A stretch of 48,489 nucleotides of DNA, from contig JAFGIY010000078.1 of assembly GCA_016929335.1 (NCBI GenBank), forward strand, positions 1 to 48,489, written 5' to 3'. The notes under the pieces were generated by a model. It was not told the origin of the DNA and searched no databases. It was given only the letters and a program-made list of their open reading frames with translations. Source of the DNA: Acidobacteriota bacterium. Its GTDB lineage: Bacteria; Acidobacteriota; UBA6911. How positions within the stretch are numbered: the first letter of the stretch is position 1; each line of letters begins with the position of its first letter. The position numbers and the translations under genes are program-made. Of the stretch, positions 1 to 6,713 are shown piece by piece.

Positions 1-7
1 CACAATT

Positions 8-62
8 GATATGCTCCATGACTAAAAGCCGACCCCGATACCGATACCGACCCCGACCCCGA
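8..62. repeat. Hexamer-based intergenic repeat, copy 1
   Basis: This stretch contains the phrase CATGACTAAAAGCCGACC followed by tandem hexamers of the type CCGATA and CCGACC and ending in CCGAG. A nearly identical copy in the same orientation lies at 16244-16296, and there an opposite-facing arm forms a hairpin. The opposite arm of this copy would lie left of the window. A short hairpin follows at 76-92, with GCCCCGC pairing with GCGGGGC. Confidence 0.75.
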
Positions 63-291
63 GATATCAAAAAGTCGCCCCGCTGTGCGGGGCAGGCTGA
101 AGCCACGGTTTCTAGCCGTGGTCGATCACTTGCAGCTGTTTTAATAGAAAAACCTCTATGCAAAACGCAAAGAAGTCATGAAAAGCATCTATTCTCAGAG
201 ATATCATGCGCCGCCGAAGGCTGCGTGCTTTCCTATCTCTTCTATCTGGATACCTCTGTCGAGCATCAACGCAGGAAGCAGAGAAGACAAC

Positions 292-320
292 TTAACTCCC
301 CGAGGAGGCTGTGGTACACT
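292..320 (+). promoter_or_regulatory. Candidate sigma-70 promoter for tRNA-Arg
   Basis: TTAACT at 292-297 and TACACT at 315-320 are separated by 17 bases. This is a fair match to the -35 and -10 consensus. Transcription would begin near 327, about 45 bases before the tRNA. No other gene lies between. The call rests on pattern only. Confidence 0.45.
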
Positions 321-371
321 CTCTCCGCAATTCGTTTCTGGCCTGTTTAGAAGAGTCAGAAGTTTAATCAT

Positions 372-448
372 GCGCCTGTAGCTCAGGTGGATAGAGCAAC
401 GGTTTCCTAAACCGTGGGCCGCAGGTTCGAGTCCTGCCAGGCGCACCA
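372..448 (+). tRNA. tRNA-Arg (anticodon CCU)
   Basis: A complete cloverleaf can be folded. The acceptor stem GCGCCTG (372-378) pairs with CAGGCGC (438-444). The D stem is GCTC/GAGC. The anticodon stem is ACGGT/ACCGT with loop TTCCTAA, giving anticodon CCT (406-408), which reads the arginine codon AGG. The T stem GCAGG/CCTGC carries loop TTCGAGT. Discriminator A445 is followed by an encoded CCA at 446-448. No integrase gene or repeated tRNA 3' end was found nearby. Confidence 0.97.
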
Positions 449-909
449 GCTAATGGTATCTCCTGTTCGAATTTAGGTTTGAATTCCCTTTCCAAAGAAT
501 GTTACATGCACCTTCGCAAAGGTTGCATGGCCGGAAAATGTCCTGAAATAGTAGGGCCTTCCTCTGGACTATATAATTGCACGGACCATTGCTGTTTCCT
601 GGAGCCTCCGGGCAGGCATGATTTCCGACAGGATTTCCTTCTTTGAGTCCAGCCGCTAAATCCAGGCAAAAAGCGTCGGAAAACTTTACAATTCAAAATT
701 CCAATTTGCTTGTTGCAAATCATTGACGCATCATGGATTAGAACACTGATTGCCATTTGTTGAATCGATGCCTGTAAAAATGCTTTACGAATTGCAGGAT
801 TCTGCAATTGGCCTGCCTAAAGGAGCCGCCCATAACAAAATCGCTATAAAGCTTTGCATTTAATGGGTTAATACGATGCTATCAGATATTTATTTGATAT
901 CCGGCATAA
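449..909. other. Intergenic stretch without a recognised gene
   Basis: About 460 bases separate the tRNA from the PEP-CTERM promoter. The stretch becomes AT-rich towards its right end. A weak inverted repeat occurs around 507-531. The only longer open frame, on the minus strand at 502-807, has no recognisable domain, no ribosome binding site and an unbalanced composition, so it is not called. Confidence 0.5.
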
Positions 910-926
910 TTGGATAGGATATTGCT
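910..926 (+). promoter_or_regulatory. Candidate sigma-54 (-24/-12) promoter
   Basis: The sequence reads TTGGATAGGATATTGCT. The GG (912-913) and the GC (924-925) are separated by exactly 10 bases, as sigma-54 promoters require, and the -12 half ATTGCT is a good match. The usual CA after the -24 GG is absent, so the site is imperfect. It lies 45 bases upstream of the PEP-CTERM gene. Several PEP-CTERM genes in other bacteria are known to depend on the sigma-54 activator PrsR, which makes the match worth recording. Confidence 0.45.
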
Positions 927-970
927 CCCACCAGTAGCGAAATTCCTATGTAAAAAGGAGAATAATCACC

Positions 971-1657
971 ATGAATTTCAAATGCCTATTGGCTTTTGCG
1001 ATTTCATTATTTATGGCTTCAACATTCTGTTATGCAGATCCAATTATGACCGTTACGGTTGAACCGGAGACTTCGGCTACGTGGCCTGAGGGCACGACTT
1101 ATAGCGGAATGCAATGGAATGGGTCAAGCTGGATTACCGTAGACCTTACATCACAAACCGGCGACCCCTTGGGACCGTTTGCCGGAGATTCGGTGACTTT
1201 TCGCGGATGGATGTTGGGAGGGAGCTCGGCAAAATATGCTCCTGATTCAGGTCTTTATCTCGTATATCGATATAAGCTGGAATTTGATCAAATGGTCAAT
1301 ATCTCATCGATAATAGTACAGGGTTCGGCATTCTGGCCTATTGTTGACTGGTCAAAGTTTCCGACTCCGGGCTGGATTGTCGAGCCATCGCTCTTGCGAT
1401 TACTAAATTCTTCTCTAAATGTAATAGGCCAAATCCAGACTCTTGACTTTAACTCTGCCGGCTCGACATTCACTCTGAACCCCTGCTGCGCAAATGGGAC
1501 CGTTTTCTATTTGGACGAATACGATACAAGCTCAGTGTGGCGATACCGCAGCAATATAGAAATAGATGCAACAGCCGTTCCCGAACCCGCCTCTCTCCTT
1601 CTTCTCGGCGCCGGCCTTGGCGTAATTGGCCTGGCTGTCTGGCGCAGAATGAAATAG
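971..1657 (+). CDS. PEP-CTERM sorting domain protein
   Basis: A 228-residue secreted protein. Residues 1-22 form a signal peptide with a hydrophobic core ending in FCYA. The last 26 residues hold the sorting signal: a VPEPAS motif, a hydrophobic helix (LLLLGAGLGVIGLAVW) and a basic tail RRMK. In known systems such tails are recognised and cleaved by an exosortase while the protein is attached to or passed through the cell envelope. The middle, about residues 25-200, is rich in aromatic and Ser/Thr residues and matches no domain I recognise. The start is supported by AAGGAG at 955-960. No exosortase gene is visible in this window, so the processing enzyme must lie elsewhere. The gene stands alone between a sigma-54-like promoter and a strong terminator and so looks like a single-gene transcript. 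A role in biofilm or the surface matrix is inference. Confidence 0.88.
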   Translation: MNFKCLLAFAISLFMASTFCYADPIMTVTVEPETSATWPEGTTYSGMQWNGSSWITVDLTSQTGDPLGPFAGDSVTFRGWMLGGSSAKYAPDSGLYLVYRYKLEFDQMVNISSIIVQGSAFWPIVDWSKFPTPGWIVEPSLLRLLNSSLNVIGQIQTLDFNSAGSTFTLNPCCANGTVFYLDEYDTSSVWRYRSNIEIDATAVPEPASLLLLGAGLGVIGLAVWRRMK

Positions 1658-1689
1658 CAGGTTTCATCTAATATATGCAGCTCATTCCG

Positions 1690-1720
1690 GGCCGCTCTTC
1701 GGGGCGGCCTTTTTCTTCTT
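1690..1720 (+). terminator. Strong rho-independent terminator
   Basis: GGCCGCTC (1690-1697) pairs with GGGCGGCC (1702-1709), with one U-G pair, around a TTCG tetraloop. The stem is followed by a T-rich tract. It lies 33 bases after the PEP-CTERM stop codon and fits as that gene's terminator. Confidence 0.9.
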
Positions 1721-2153
1721 TTGCGGAGACCGCTTGATTCGTGATCCTGATCACCAACCGGGCCTCTCCCCTTTTCAATAAACGGACGATAAGCATAGCA
1801 GGGCAGTCGCAGGCAGTTCGGTTGAGAATCAAGAGGAAAAAGCCTCAACCAATCCAACCATACCGACTGCCCCCTTTATTGAAGTCCTGCCGGCTCCGGT
1901 CCCCACCTTCTCGCTTATGCACGATCCATCTTTAGCCCGGTACAAATATCTTGCCTGTCCGTGGATGTGGACTTCAGCCCCTATTTTTTCCCGGCAGGAT
2001 CGGAAAATTTGGTGAATGGGACTCGGCAGTGTATTCTTCATTACGTGGAGAATGATTCAAGAGGATCAATCCATCCATAGGTCAACAATCACTGCTGATA
2101 AGGGTTCGCTCCAAAATGCAGACTTCTTTTTGTGCGATCCCTGGGCAAACCGG
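1721..2153. other. Intergenic stretch without a recognised gene
   Basis: About 430 bases between the PEP-CTERM terminator and the FKBP gene. Open frames here are short and lack domains. Two short words, GTGGATGTGGACTTC (1961-1975) and GCAGGATCGGAA (1994-2005), recur in the same order inside the downstream M48 gene at 2890-2904 and 2909-2920. The spacing and frame differ, so this is at best a very old duplicated scrap. Confidence 0.4.
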
Positions 2154-2167
2154 AAGGAGATTGCATT

Positions 2168-2662
2168 TTGGATAAAGTTGAGAATGGCAACTATATCAGT
2201 GTGGAATATACCGGGACTTTGGGAAACGGCGAGGTCTTCGATTCCAGCCATGGACGCCGGCCATTGGAAGTGCATATGGGCGCCGGAAAGATGATCAAAG
2301 GATTTGAAGATCAGCTTATGGGAATGGCGCTGAATGAAAAGAAGATGTTTACGCTTTCCCCGGAAGATGCTTACGGGCAAAGGAACGAAAACCTGATGCA
2401 ACCCGTTCCCAGATCGGAAATTCCCCCGGATATGAATGTAGAGGTCGGCATGATCATCGGGCTCACGACCTCAGATGGACACAGGGTCCCGGCCCGTATC
2501 GCTCAATTGGATGACACGCAATTGATCCTCGATCTGAACCATCCTCTGGCCGGCGAGTCGCTGACATTTGAAATCGAAGTTGTGGGTATCAGCGGCACTC
2601 CCACTCAGAGGTCCACGAGTTGCGATTCCGGATGTGAGAGTTGCAGCAGCTGCGGTGAATGA
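2168..2662 (+). CDS. FKBP-type peptidyl-prolyl isomerase, SlyD-like
   Basis: The protein carries the FKBP fold of the SlyD subgroup and would catalyse cis-trans isomerisation of prolyl bonds in the cytoplasm, with chaperone activity. The N-terminal half shows the typical order ISVEYTGTLGNGEVFDSS, then GAGKMIKGFEDQLMGM, then SPEDAYGQRNENL, where SlyD proteins insert their flap domain. The C-terminal tail is short and Cys-rich (SCDSGCESCSSCGE), as in SlyD proteins that bind nickel or other metals. I prefer the TTG start at 2168 because GGAAGGAG lies about eight bases upstream; an ATG at 2132 in the same frame lacks a ribosome binding site. There is no signal peptide. A hairpin follows the gene, so it is probably transcribed separately from the peptidase gene downstream. 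Confidence 0.9.
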   Translation: MDKVENGNYISVEYTGTLGNGEVFDSSHGRRPLEVHMGAGKMIKGFEDQLMGMALNEKKMFTLSPEDAYGQRNENLMQPVPRSEIPPDMNVEVGMIIGLTTSDGHRVPARIAQLDDTQLILDLNHPLAGESLTFEIEVVGISGTPTQRSTSCDSGCESCSSCGE

Positions 2663-2707
2663 TCTAGCTGAATCATTCCGAAATCGGATTTTTCGGGATA
2701 GCACTTG

Positions 2708-2741
2708 GAGCCTTGGAGTTAACTTCAAGGCTCTATGTTTT
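2708..2741 (+). terminator. Candidate terminator after the FKBP gene
   Basis: GAGCCTTG (2708-2715) pairs with CAAGGCTC (2726-2733). The interior AGTTAACT can pair further. A weak T-run, TATGTTTT, follows. The position between two genes fits termination, but the T-tract is poor. Confidence 0.5.
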
Positions 2742-2773
2742 GAATCTTGTATCCGGGAGCCGAGGGCGAATCG

Positions 2774-3529
2774 TTGCTGGGACTGATCATCATCGTCGTT
2801 TTGCTTTTTCTTCTCTTCAATCCGAAACTGCTGCCTCACATCGGGACATGGCTTGGGGGACGCTCTCGCAAGCCGTATCGCCAGGCCAAGTGGATGTGGA
2901 CTTCTTTCGCAGGATCGGAAGACGAGGCGATCCGGGCGGAAAGGGAATACGGTCGCGAATGCTCACTGGCTTTTGCCGCACAGTTTCCGGCAAAAGCCTC
3001 GAAGGCGGATCAGGCATTCGTGGAGAGTATCGGGAGCAGGCTCGCCGGCGCCGCAAAAGATCCCCGGCGCCGGTTTGATTTCATGGTGGCTGAAAGCGCC
3101 CCGGCCAACGCTTTTGCGCTTCCGGGAGGATTCATCTTTATTACGACGTCCCTGCTGGATCTCTGCGCTCGCGACCGCGACGAGGTCGCGTTTTTCCTCG
3201 GTCACGAAATCGGGCATGTCGTTCACGGGCACGCGCGCGACCGCATGACGGCCGATACGTTTCTGAAAGCCGTTTCGGCGCGATTGCCGGCAGCCGGGCG
3301 CATGATCGGTGAAGTAGTCCGTAAAGGATATTCCCAGGAGCAGGAGATGGAGGCTGATCGGGAAGCGATTCGCCTCGCGGCGGGCGCCGGATTCAATGCA
3401 CGGGCGTCGCTATCCGCAATGAAGCGGCTGGAGAAAGTTGCCGCAGATCCTTCGGGATTTGCAGAATATCTGTCTTCTCACCCGCCGTTGGCCGAGCGGC
3501 TGCGGAGACTGGAAATATCGCTTGGATGA
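2774..3529 (+). CDS. M48 family zinc metallopeptidase with TatA-like N-terminus
   Basis: The zinc motif HEIGH at about residues 144-148, the third ligand in QEMEAD some 40 residues later, and the C-terminal SSHPPLAERLRRL are all typical of the M48 (HtpX/BepA/Ste24-like) family. Residues 1-17 form one very hydrophobic helix. This is followed by LFNPKLLPHIGTWLGG and a basic amphipathic stretch, which resembles the start of TatA proteins (helix, FGxKKLPELG, amphipathic helix). The enzyme is probably membrane-anchored, with its catalytic domain outside the membrane acting on envelope proteins, but topology is inferred. I prefer the TTG at 2774, preceded by GAGG at 2762-2765. An upstream TTG at 2747 in the same frame has no ribosome binding site. 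The family assignment is firm. The meaning of the TatA-like start is open. Confidence 0.88.
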   Translation: MLGLIIIVVLLFLLFNPKLLPHIGTWLGGRSRKPYRQAKWMWTSFAGSEDEAIRAEREYGRECSLAFAAQFPAKASKADQAFVESIGSRLAGAAKDPRRRFDFMVAESAPANAFALPGGFIFITTSLLDLCARDRDEVAFFLGHEIGHVVHGHARDRMTADTFLKAVSARLPAAGRMIGEVVRKGYSQEQEMEADREAIRLAAGAGFNARASLSAMKRLEKVAADPSGFAEYLSSHPPLAERLRRLEISLG

Positions 3530-3635
3530 AAGAAGCGTGGCCACGCATTGGATCCGCCGGCGCATGCCTGCGCGTATGGAATAAGAGTCGCGGATATCGG
3601 TTATTTTTGTGGAGAAACAGACTGCGGAGCAGGAT

Positions 3636-4643
3636 TCACGGCTCTTTTCCCGGTGTCCCGGTATCTCCGGTTTCCTCGGCAGCCTTTTCTTTACCAGGCG
3701 GCTCTGCGATCTTTTGTGAGACCCTGACATTAAACAGCTTAAAATCTGAATACACATGCGTATTGCGGAGCACTCTGCCATCCCAGTGAACGGTAACGAT
3801 CACCTGGACGGGCAACCAGAATGCCTGTGTTTTTTGATCAAGCTGAACCTTGTCGAAGTCTATCTGCGTCCCCAATTTGTCCAGCTTGATTTGGGGCAGA
3901 GGTGTCAGCAGATCCGAGACAAGATGGATGATCTGGTAATTCCTCGCATCAATCCATACCATCCCCTGTTTGAATGTCGCCTGGACGTTTCGCCCGCTTT
4001 GAAAGAGTCCGGGTATCCGGGATCGAGCCGGAATCTGCTCAAATGCCATCACGAAGGTATCACGGCCGTTTAATTTCTGGCGTCCGAGCAGGCGGAATGA
4101 ACTTCCGTACTGATGAACCGGATGAAATATCAGCGGAGCGGATACAAATCCTGATGTCAGCATGTATCCTTTGTCCAATCCCAGCTGGGAAATCTCGTGC
4201 CCCTGGGCATCGGAGCGATATTCGTCGAACGAAGGGTCACTTTTATCAACGGCGCCCGCGCATAGGTAAAGATACTCAAACCTCCGGCTCGGATCGGCTT
4301 TTCCCCCAGGATTCAGCTTTTCCAGCTGAACCTTTTCCACAGCGGAAATATTGAGAAGATTCGCGAAGAGCCTGGAGACGTTCTCTCCTACGGCAGCGAG
4401 AATTTCGTTAATTTCAGCCTGGTCATTAACCGGTTCAAAATCCGGCAAATCCAGCGGAGGATTGTGTAGATAGTCGATGGATTTCTCCCCCGGCGTCTTC
4501 GCCTTTTCAACTGCCTGGTAGGTTGATGTCAAAGACGACTGTGCGCGGACGTCACCTTGTCCGCCGGGAGTGGCCGGGAAAAGAGCTAAAAAAGCATATG
4601 TGAGAATCAATCCAAACTTATCTCTCAATGTACACAATCTCAT
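3636..4643 (-). CDS. Secreted protein of unknown function
   Basis: A 335-residue protein transcribed towards the M48 gene. A signal peptide spans about residues 1-35 (LILTYAFLALFPATPG, then a cut near RAQS). The mature part alternates short beta-like segments, including SFRLLGRQKLNGRDTFVM and MVWIDARNYQIIHL followed by WLPVQVIVTVHWDGRVL. This resembles the beta-sheet lipoprotein-carrier and sigma-factor-regulator folds of LolA and RseB, where a bound ligand or cleaved factor is read on a curved sheet. That similarity is a fold impression, not a motif match. The C-terminus is a charged, Gly/Pro/Glu-rich tail. No catalytic residues are evident. The gene is divergent from the VWFA pair to its right and may share their promoter region. 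Confidence 0.7.
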   Translation of the reverse strand: MRLCTLRDKFGLILTYAFLALFPATPGGQGDVRAQSSLTSTYQAVEKAKTPGEKSIDYLHNPPLDLPDFEPVNDQAEINEILAAVGENVSRLFANLLNISAVEKVQLEKLNPGGKADPSRRFEYLYLCAGAVDKSDPSFDEYRSDAQGHEISQLGLDKGYMLTSGFVSAPLIFHPVHQYGSSFRLLGRQKLNGRDTFVMAFEQIPARSRIPGLFQSGRNVQATFKQGMVWIDARNYQIIHLVSDLLTPLPQIKLDKLGTQIDFDKVQLDQKTQAFWLPVQVIVTVHWDGRVLRNTHVYSDFKLFNVRVSQKIAEPPGKEKAAEETGDTGTPGKEP

Positions 4644-4777
4644 CCGGAGAGCCCGTTATGCGCACAAGATACTCTCATCTCTGCACTGATGCAAATGCTT
4701 GGCATGTGAATGCGGCGGGATAAACTGATACTATATGAACAACAATAAAGCTGATTGATTCACTTTGGGCAAATTTG

Positions 4778-4838
4778 CGGCTTGGAGTCTTTGAGCTTAT
4801 AAAACTCAAAGACTCAAAGGCTCAACGACTCAAAGGAG
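4778..4838. repeat. GGCTTGGAGTC/CTCAAAGACTC repeat, copy 1
   Basis: GGCTTGGAGTCTTTGAG is followed, after a short AT spacer, by tandem words of the form CTCAAAGACTC. These are its reverse complement, so the unit can fold. A second copy is at 23053-23113. This copy ends directly before the VWFA gene and supplies an AAAGGAG that can act as a ribosome binding site for an upstream alternative start. Confidence 0.7.
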
Positions 4839-4892
4839 CTACAGCTGATGTGGGCATCTTCTGGGCTCTTTCAATCCTCGGGAGGCGGACAG

Positions 4893-6662
4893 ATGGCGTT
4901 TCCAGTGTGTCATCGAACAGCAATACTTGCGGCTCTGATACTGCTTCCCGCACTCACCCAATTTCCGCAGGATAAAAAGACCAGAGATGAATCTTCGGAA
5001 CAGACTCCATTGACCTTCAAGGTTCCAATCGGTGTCGTTGTCGTAAATGCAAACGTTACGGACGAACGGGGGAATCCCGTCACGGATCTGACCCGGGAAG
5101 ATTTCAGAGTATATGAAGATGGAAAGCTGCAGAGTATCCAGACTTTTGCTCTGGAGTCCTACAATCCGGCCAATTCGGATGAGAAATCGTCCGTCGAACC
5201 TGCACTGAGCGCGACTGATGCCGCGGAACCGGGCTTCAGCCGCCCTCGTTTGATCTCCATCATGATCGATGATGTAACCTCCTCGACGGAGGATAGTTGC
5301 CTGCGGGTGGCGGAGGCTGTAGCGAGCTTCATTGAAAATGACATGAATCCCGGAGATCAGGTCGGGATCTGGTCCGGCTCAGGCAAAGTGAATTATCCAT
5401 TTTCGAATAATAAACAAATGCTGCTCGAGCAGGTTGCCGTTCTGCCGAAGAAACTCAACCGGTCCAGAGTGGAGCGATCGGAATGCCCGGTGCTCACGGA
5501 CCTGCAGGCTCAGAAGATTGTCAATAACCGGGATCCCGATTCTCTAAATATAGCCGTCCAGGAATCCATGCGGTGTTTGATGATGGATTCGGAGAGGAAG
5601 CCGATGGATCAGGGGGAAGCCGTCGCTTCGGCCGTCAAGAAGATGAATATGCTCTCGGCTGCGGAAAGCCATGCGCGTATGGAGGCATCCAGACAATACC
5701 AGGAGACAATGTATCGAAATCGCAATTTGCTCGCTGTTCTCCGCCGGCATCTGCGATCGTTGAGACACTTCGATGCCGGCAAGAGCCTGATATTCTTTTC
5801 GGGAGGATTCCTGCATCAGGACCTGGTCTTTGAGCTCCAGGATGTCGTTGAGCAGGCGCTTCGTTCCGGTGTTGTGCTGAACACCGTCGACATCCGCGGC
5901 GTGTACGATCCGTCTTATATTCCGGTCGACGAGCGGATTGTCACAACCGGCAGTCTTTTTTCACGAAAGCGGGAGGAATACAGAACGGACGCAGCATCCC
6001 GGGAGGAGCCCCTCAGTCAAATGGCAAATGACACCGGAGGCTTCTTTTTCCACAACAATAATGACATTTATAACGGGATTCGGCAGATCTCCGGCCGCCA
6101 AGAATATTACTATATCCTGACATATGCGATCCCGCCGCAAAAACCCGACGGCCGCTTCCATGCGATAAAAGTGGCAGTCACACGGCCCGGCGTTCAGGTT
6201 TCCTATCGCAAAGGATATTATGCCCCCAGAGAGGAAGTGACATTTGAGCGGCGGAAAACAGAAGACATCCTGGAGGCACTGCAGGCTCCCGGTGATCTCA
6301 ACGAAATTCCGATGACTCTGTCCTACAACTCCTATCAGGATGACGATACAACCTATAACATTTCTCTGTTGATGAAAATCGGGATCAAAAACTTGCGTTT
6401 CCTCGACGAGGACTCGAGGCACAAGAACATGATCAGCATGGTCGTGGCGGCCTATGACGAGGCGGATCGATATGTGAACGGAGTCGAGAAATCGGTCGAT
6501 TTCAGGCTGACGGATGCGAGCTATATCGACCTTCTTGATCGGGGCGTCACATCCAGAATTGAGCTCAAGCTTCCCATCGGCCGTTACAGAATCAAGGCGG
6601 TCGTGCGTGAGGCTGCTCAAGGGAAAATGAGTTCTTTGACAAAGGCAATCGATATCCCTTAG
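4893..6662 (+). CDS. VWFA-related Acidobacterial-type secreted protein
   Basis: About 590 residues. A signal peptide (HRTAILAALILLPALT) leads into the segment VNVTDERGNPVTDLTREDFRVYEDGK-type opening that is characteristic of the VWFA-related proteins abundant in Acidobacteria. A von Willebrand factor A-like domain follows, with a hydrophobic strand ending in MIDD and a later strand SLIFFSGGF. The C-terminal part carries the conserved YYILTYAIP and YRKGYYAP segments, then a beta-rich domain of unknown role. These proteins are secreted and thought to take part in protein binding; none of this subgroup has a known substrate that I can name. I prefer the ATG at 4893, since GGAGG sits seven bases upstream and the signal peptide is then compact. 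An ATG at 4848 also has a ribosome binding site. A paralogue follows 51 bases downstream, probably in one operon. Confidence 0.85.
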   Translation: MAFPVCHRTAILAALILLPALTQFPQDKKTRDESSEQTPLTFKVPIGVVVVNANVTDERGNPVTDLTREDFRVYEDGKLQSIQTFALESYNPANSDEKSSVEPALSATDAAEPGFSRPRLISIMIDDVTSSTEDSCLRVAEAVASFIENDMNPGDQVGIWSGSGKVNYPFSNNKQMLLEQVAVLPKKLNRSRVERSECPVLTDLQAQKIVNNRDPDSLNIAVQESMRCLMMDSERKPMDQGEAVASAVKKMNMLSAAESHARMEASRQYQETMYRNRNLLAVLRRHLRSLRHFDAGKSLIFFSGGFLHQDLVFELQDVVEQALRSGVVLNTVDIRGVYDPSYIPVDERIVTTGSLFSRKREEYRTDAASREEPLSQMANDTGGFFFHNNNDIYNGIRQISGRQEYYYILTYAIPPQKPDGRFHAIKVAVTRPGVQVSYRKGYYAPREEVTFERRKTEDILEALQAPGDLNEIPMTLSYNSYQDDDTTYNISLLMKIGIKNLRFLDEDSRHKNMISMVVAAYDEADRYVNGVEKSVDFRLTDASYIDLLDRGVTSRIELKLPIGRYRIKAVVREAAQGKMSSLTKAIDIP

Positions 6663-6713
6663 CGATGCGCGGCTTGAAGCCAAACATCTTCATTTCGAAT
6701 TAAAAGGAGGCCT

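Noticed and set aside
372..448. tRNA-Arg as the attachment site of an integrated element
   Set aside because: No integrase and no second copy of the tRNA 3' end were seen in the window.
502..807. A 101-codon minus-strand frame between the tRNA and the PEP-CTERM gene
   Set aside because: There is no ribosome binding site and no recognisable motif, and the composition is uneven.
1961..2920. Two words shared between the gap upstream of the FKBP gene and the M48 gene, as a duplicated gene fragment
   Set aside because: Only 15 and 12 bases match, and the spacing and reading frame differ, so chance or a very old scrap cannot be told apart.
4848..4892. ATG 4848 as the start of the first VWFA gene
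   Set aside because: It has a ribosome binding site, but that site comes from an intergenic repeat and the start would put 15 extra residues before the signal peptide. ATG 4893 has its own GGAGG and a compact signal.
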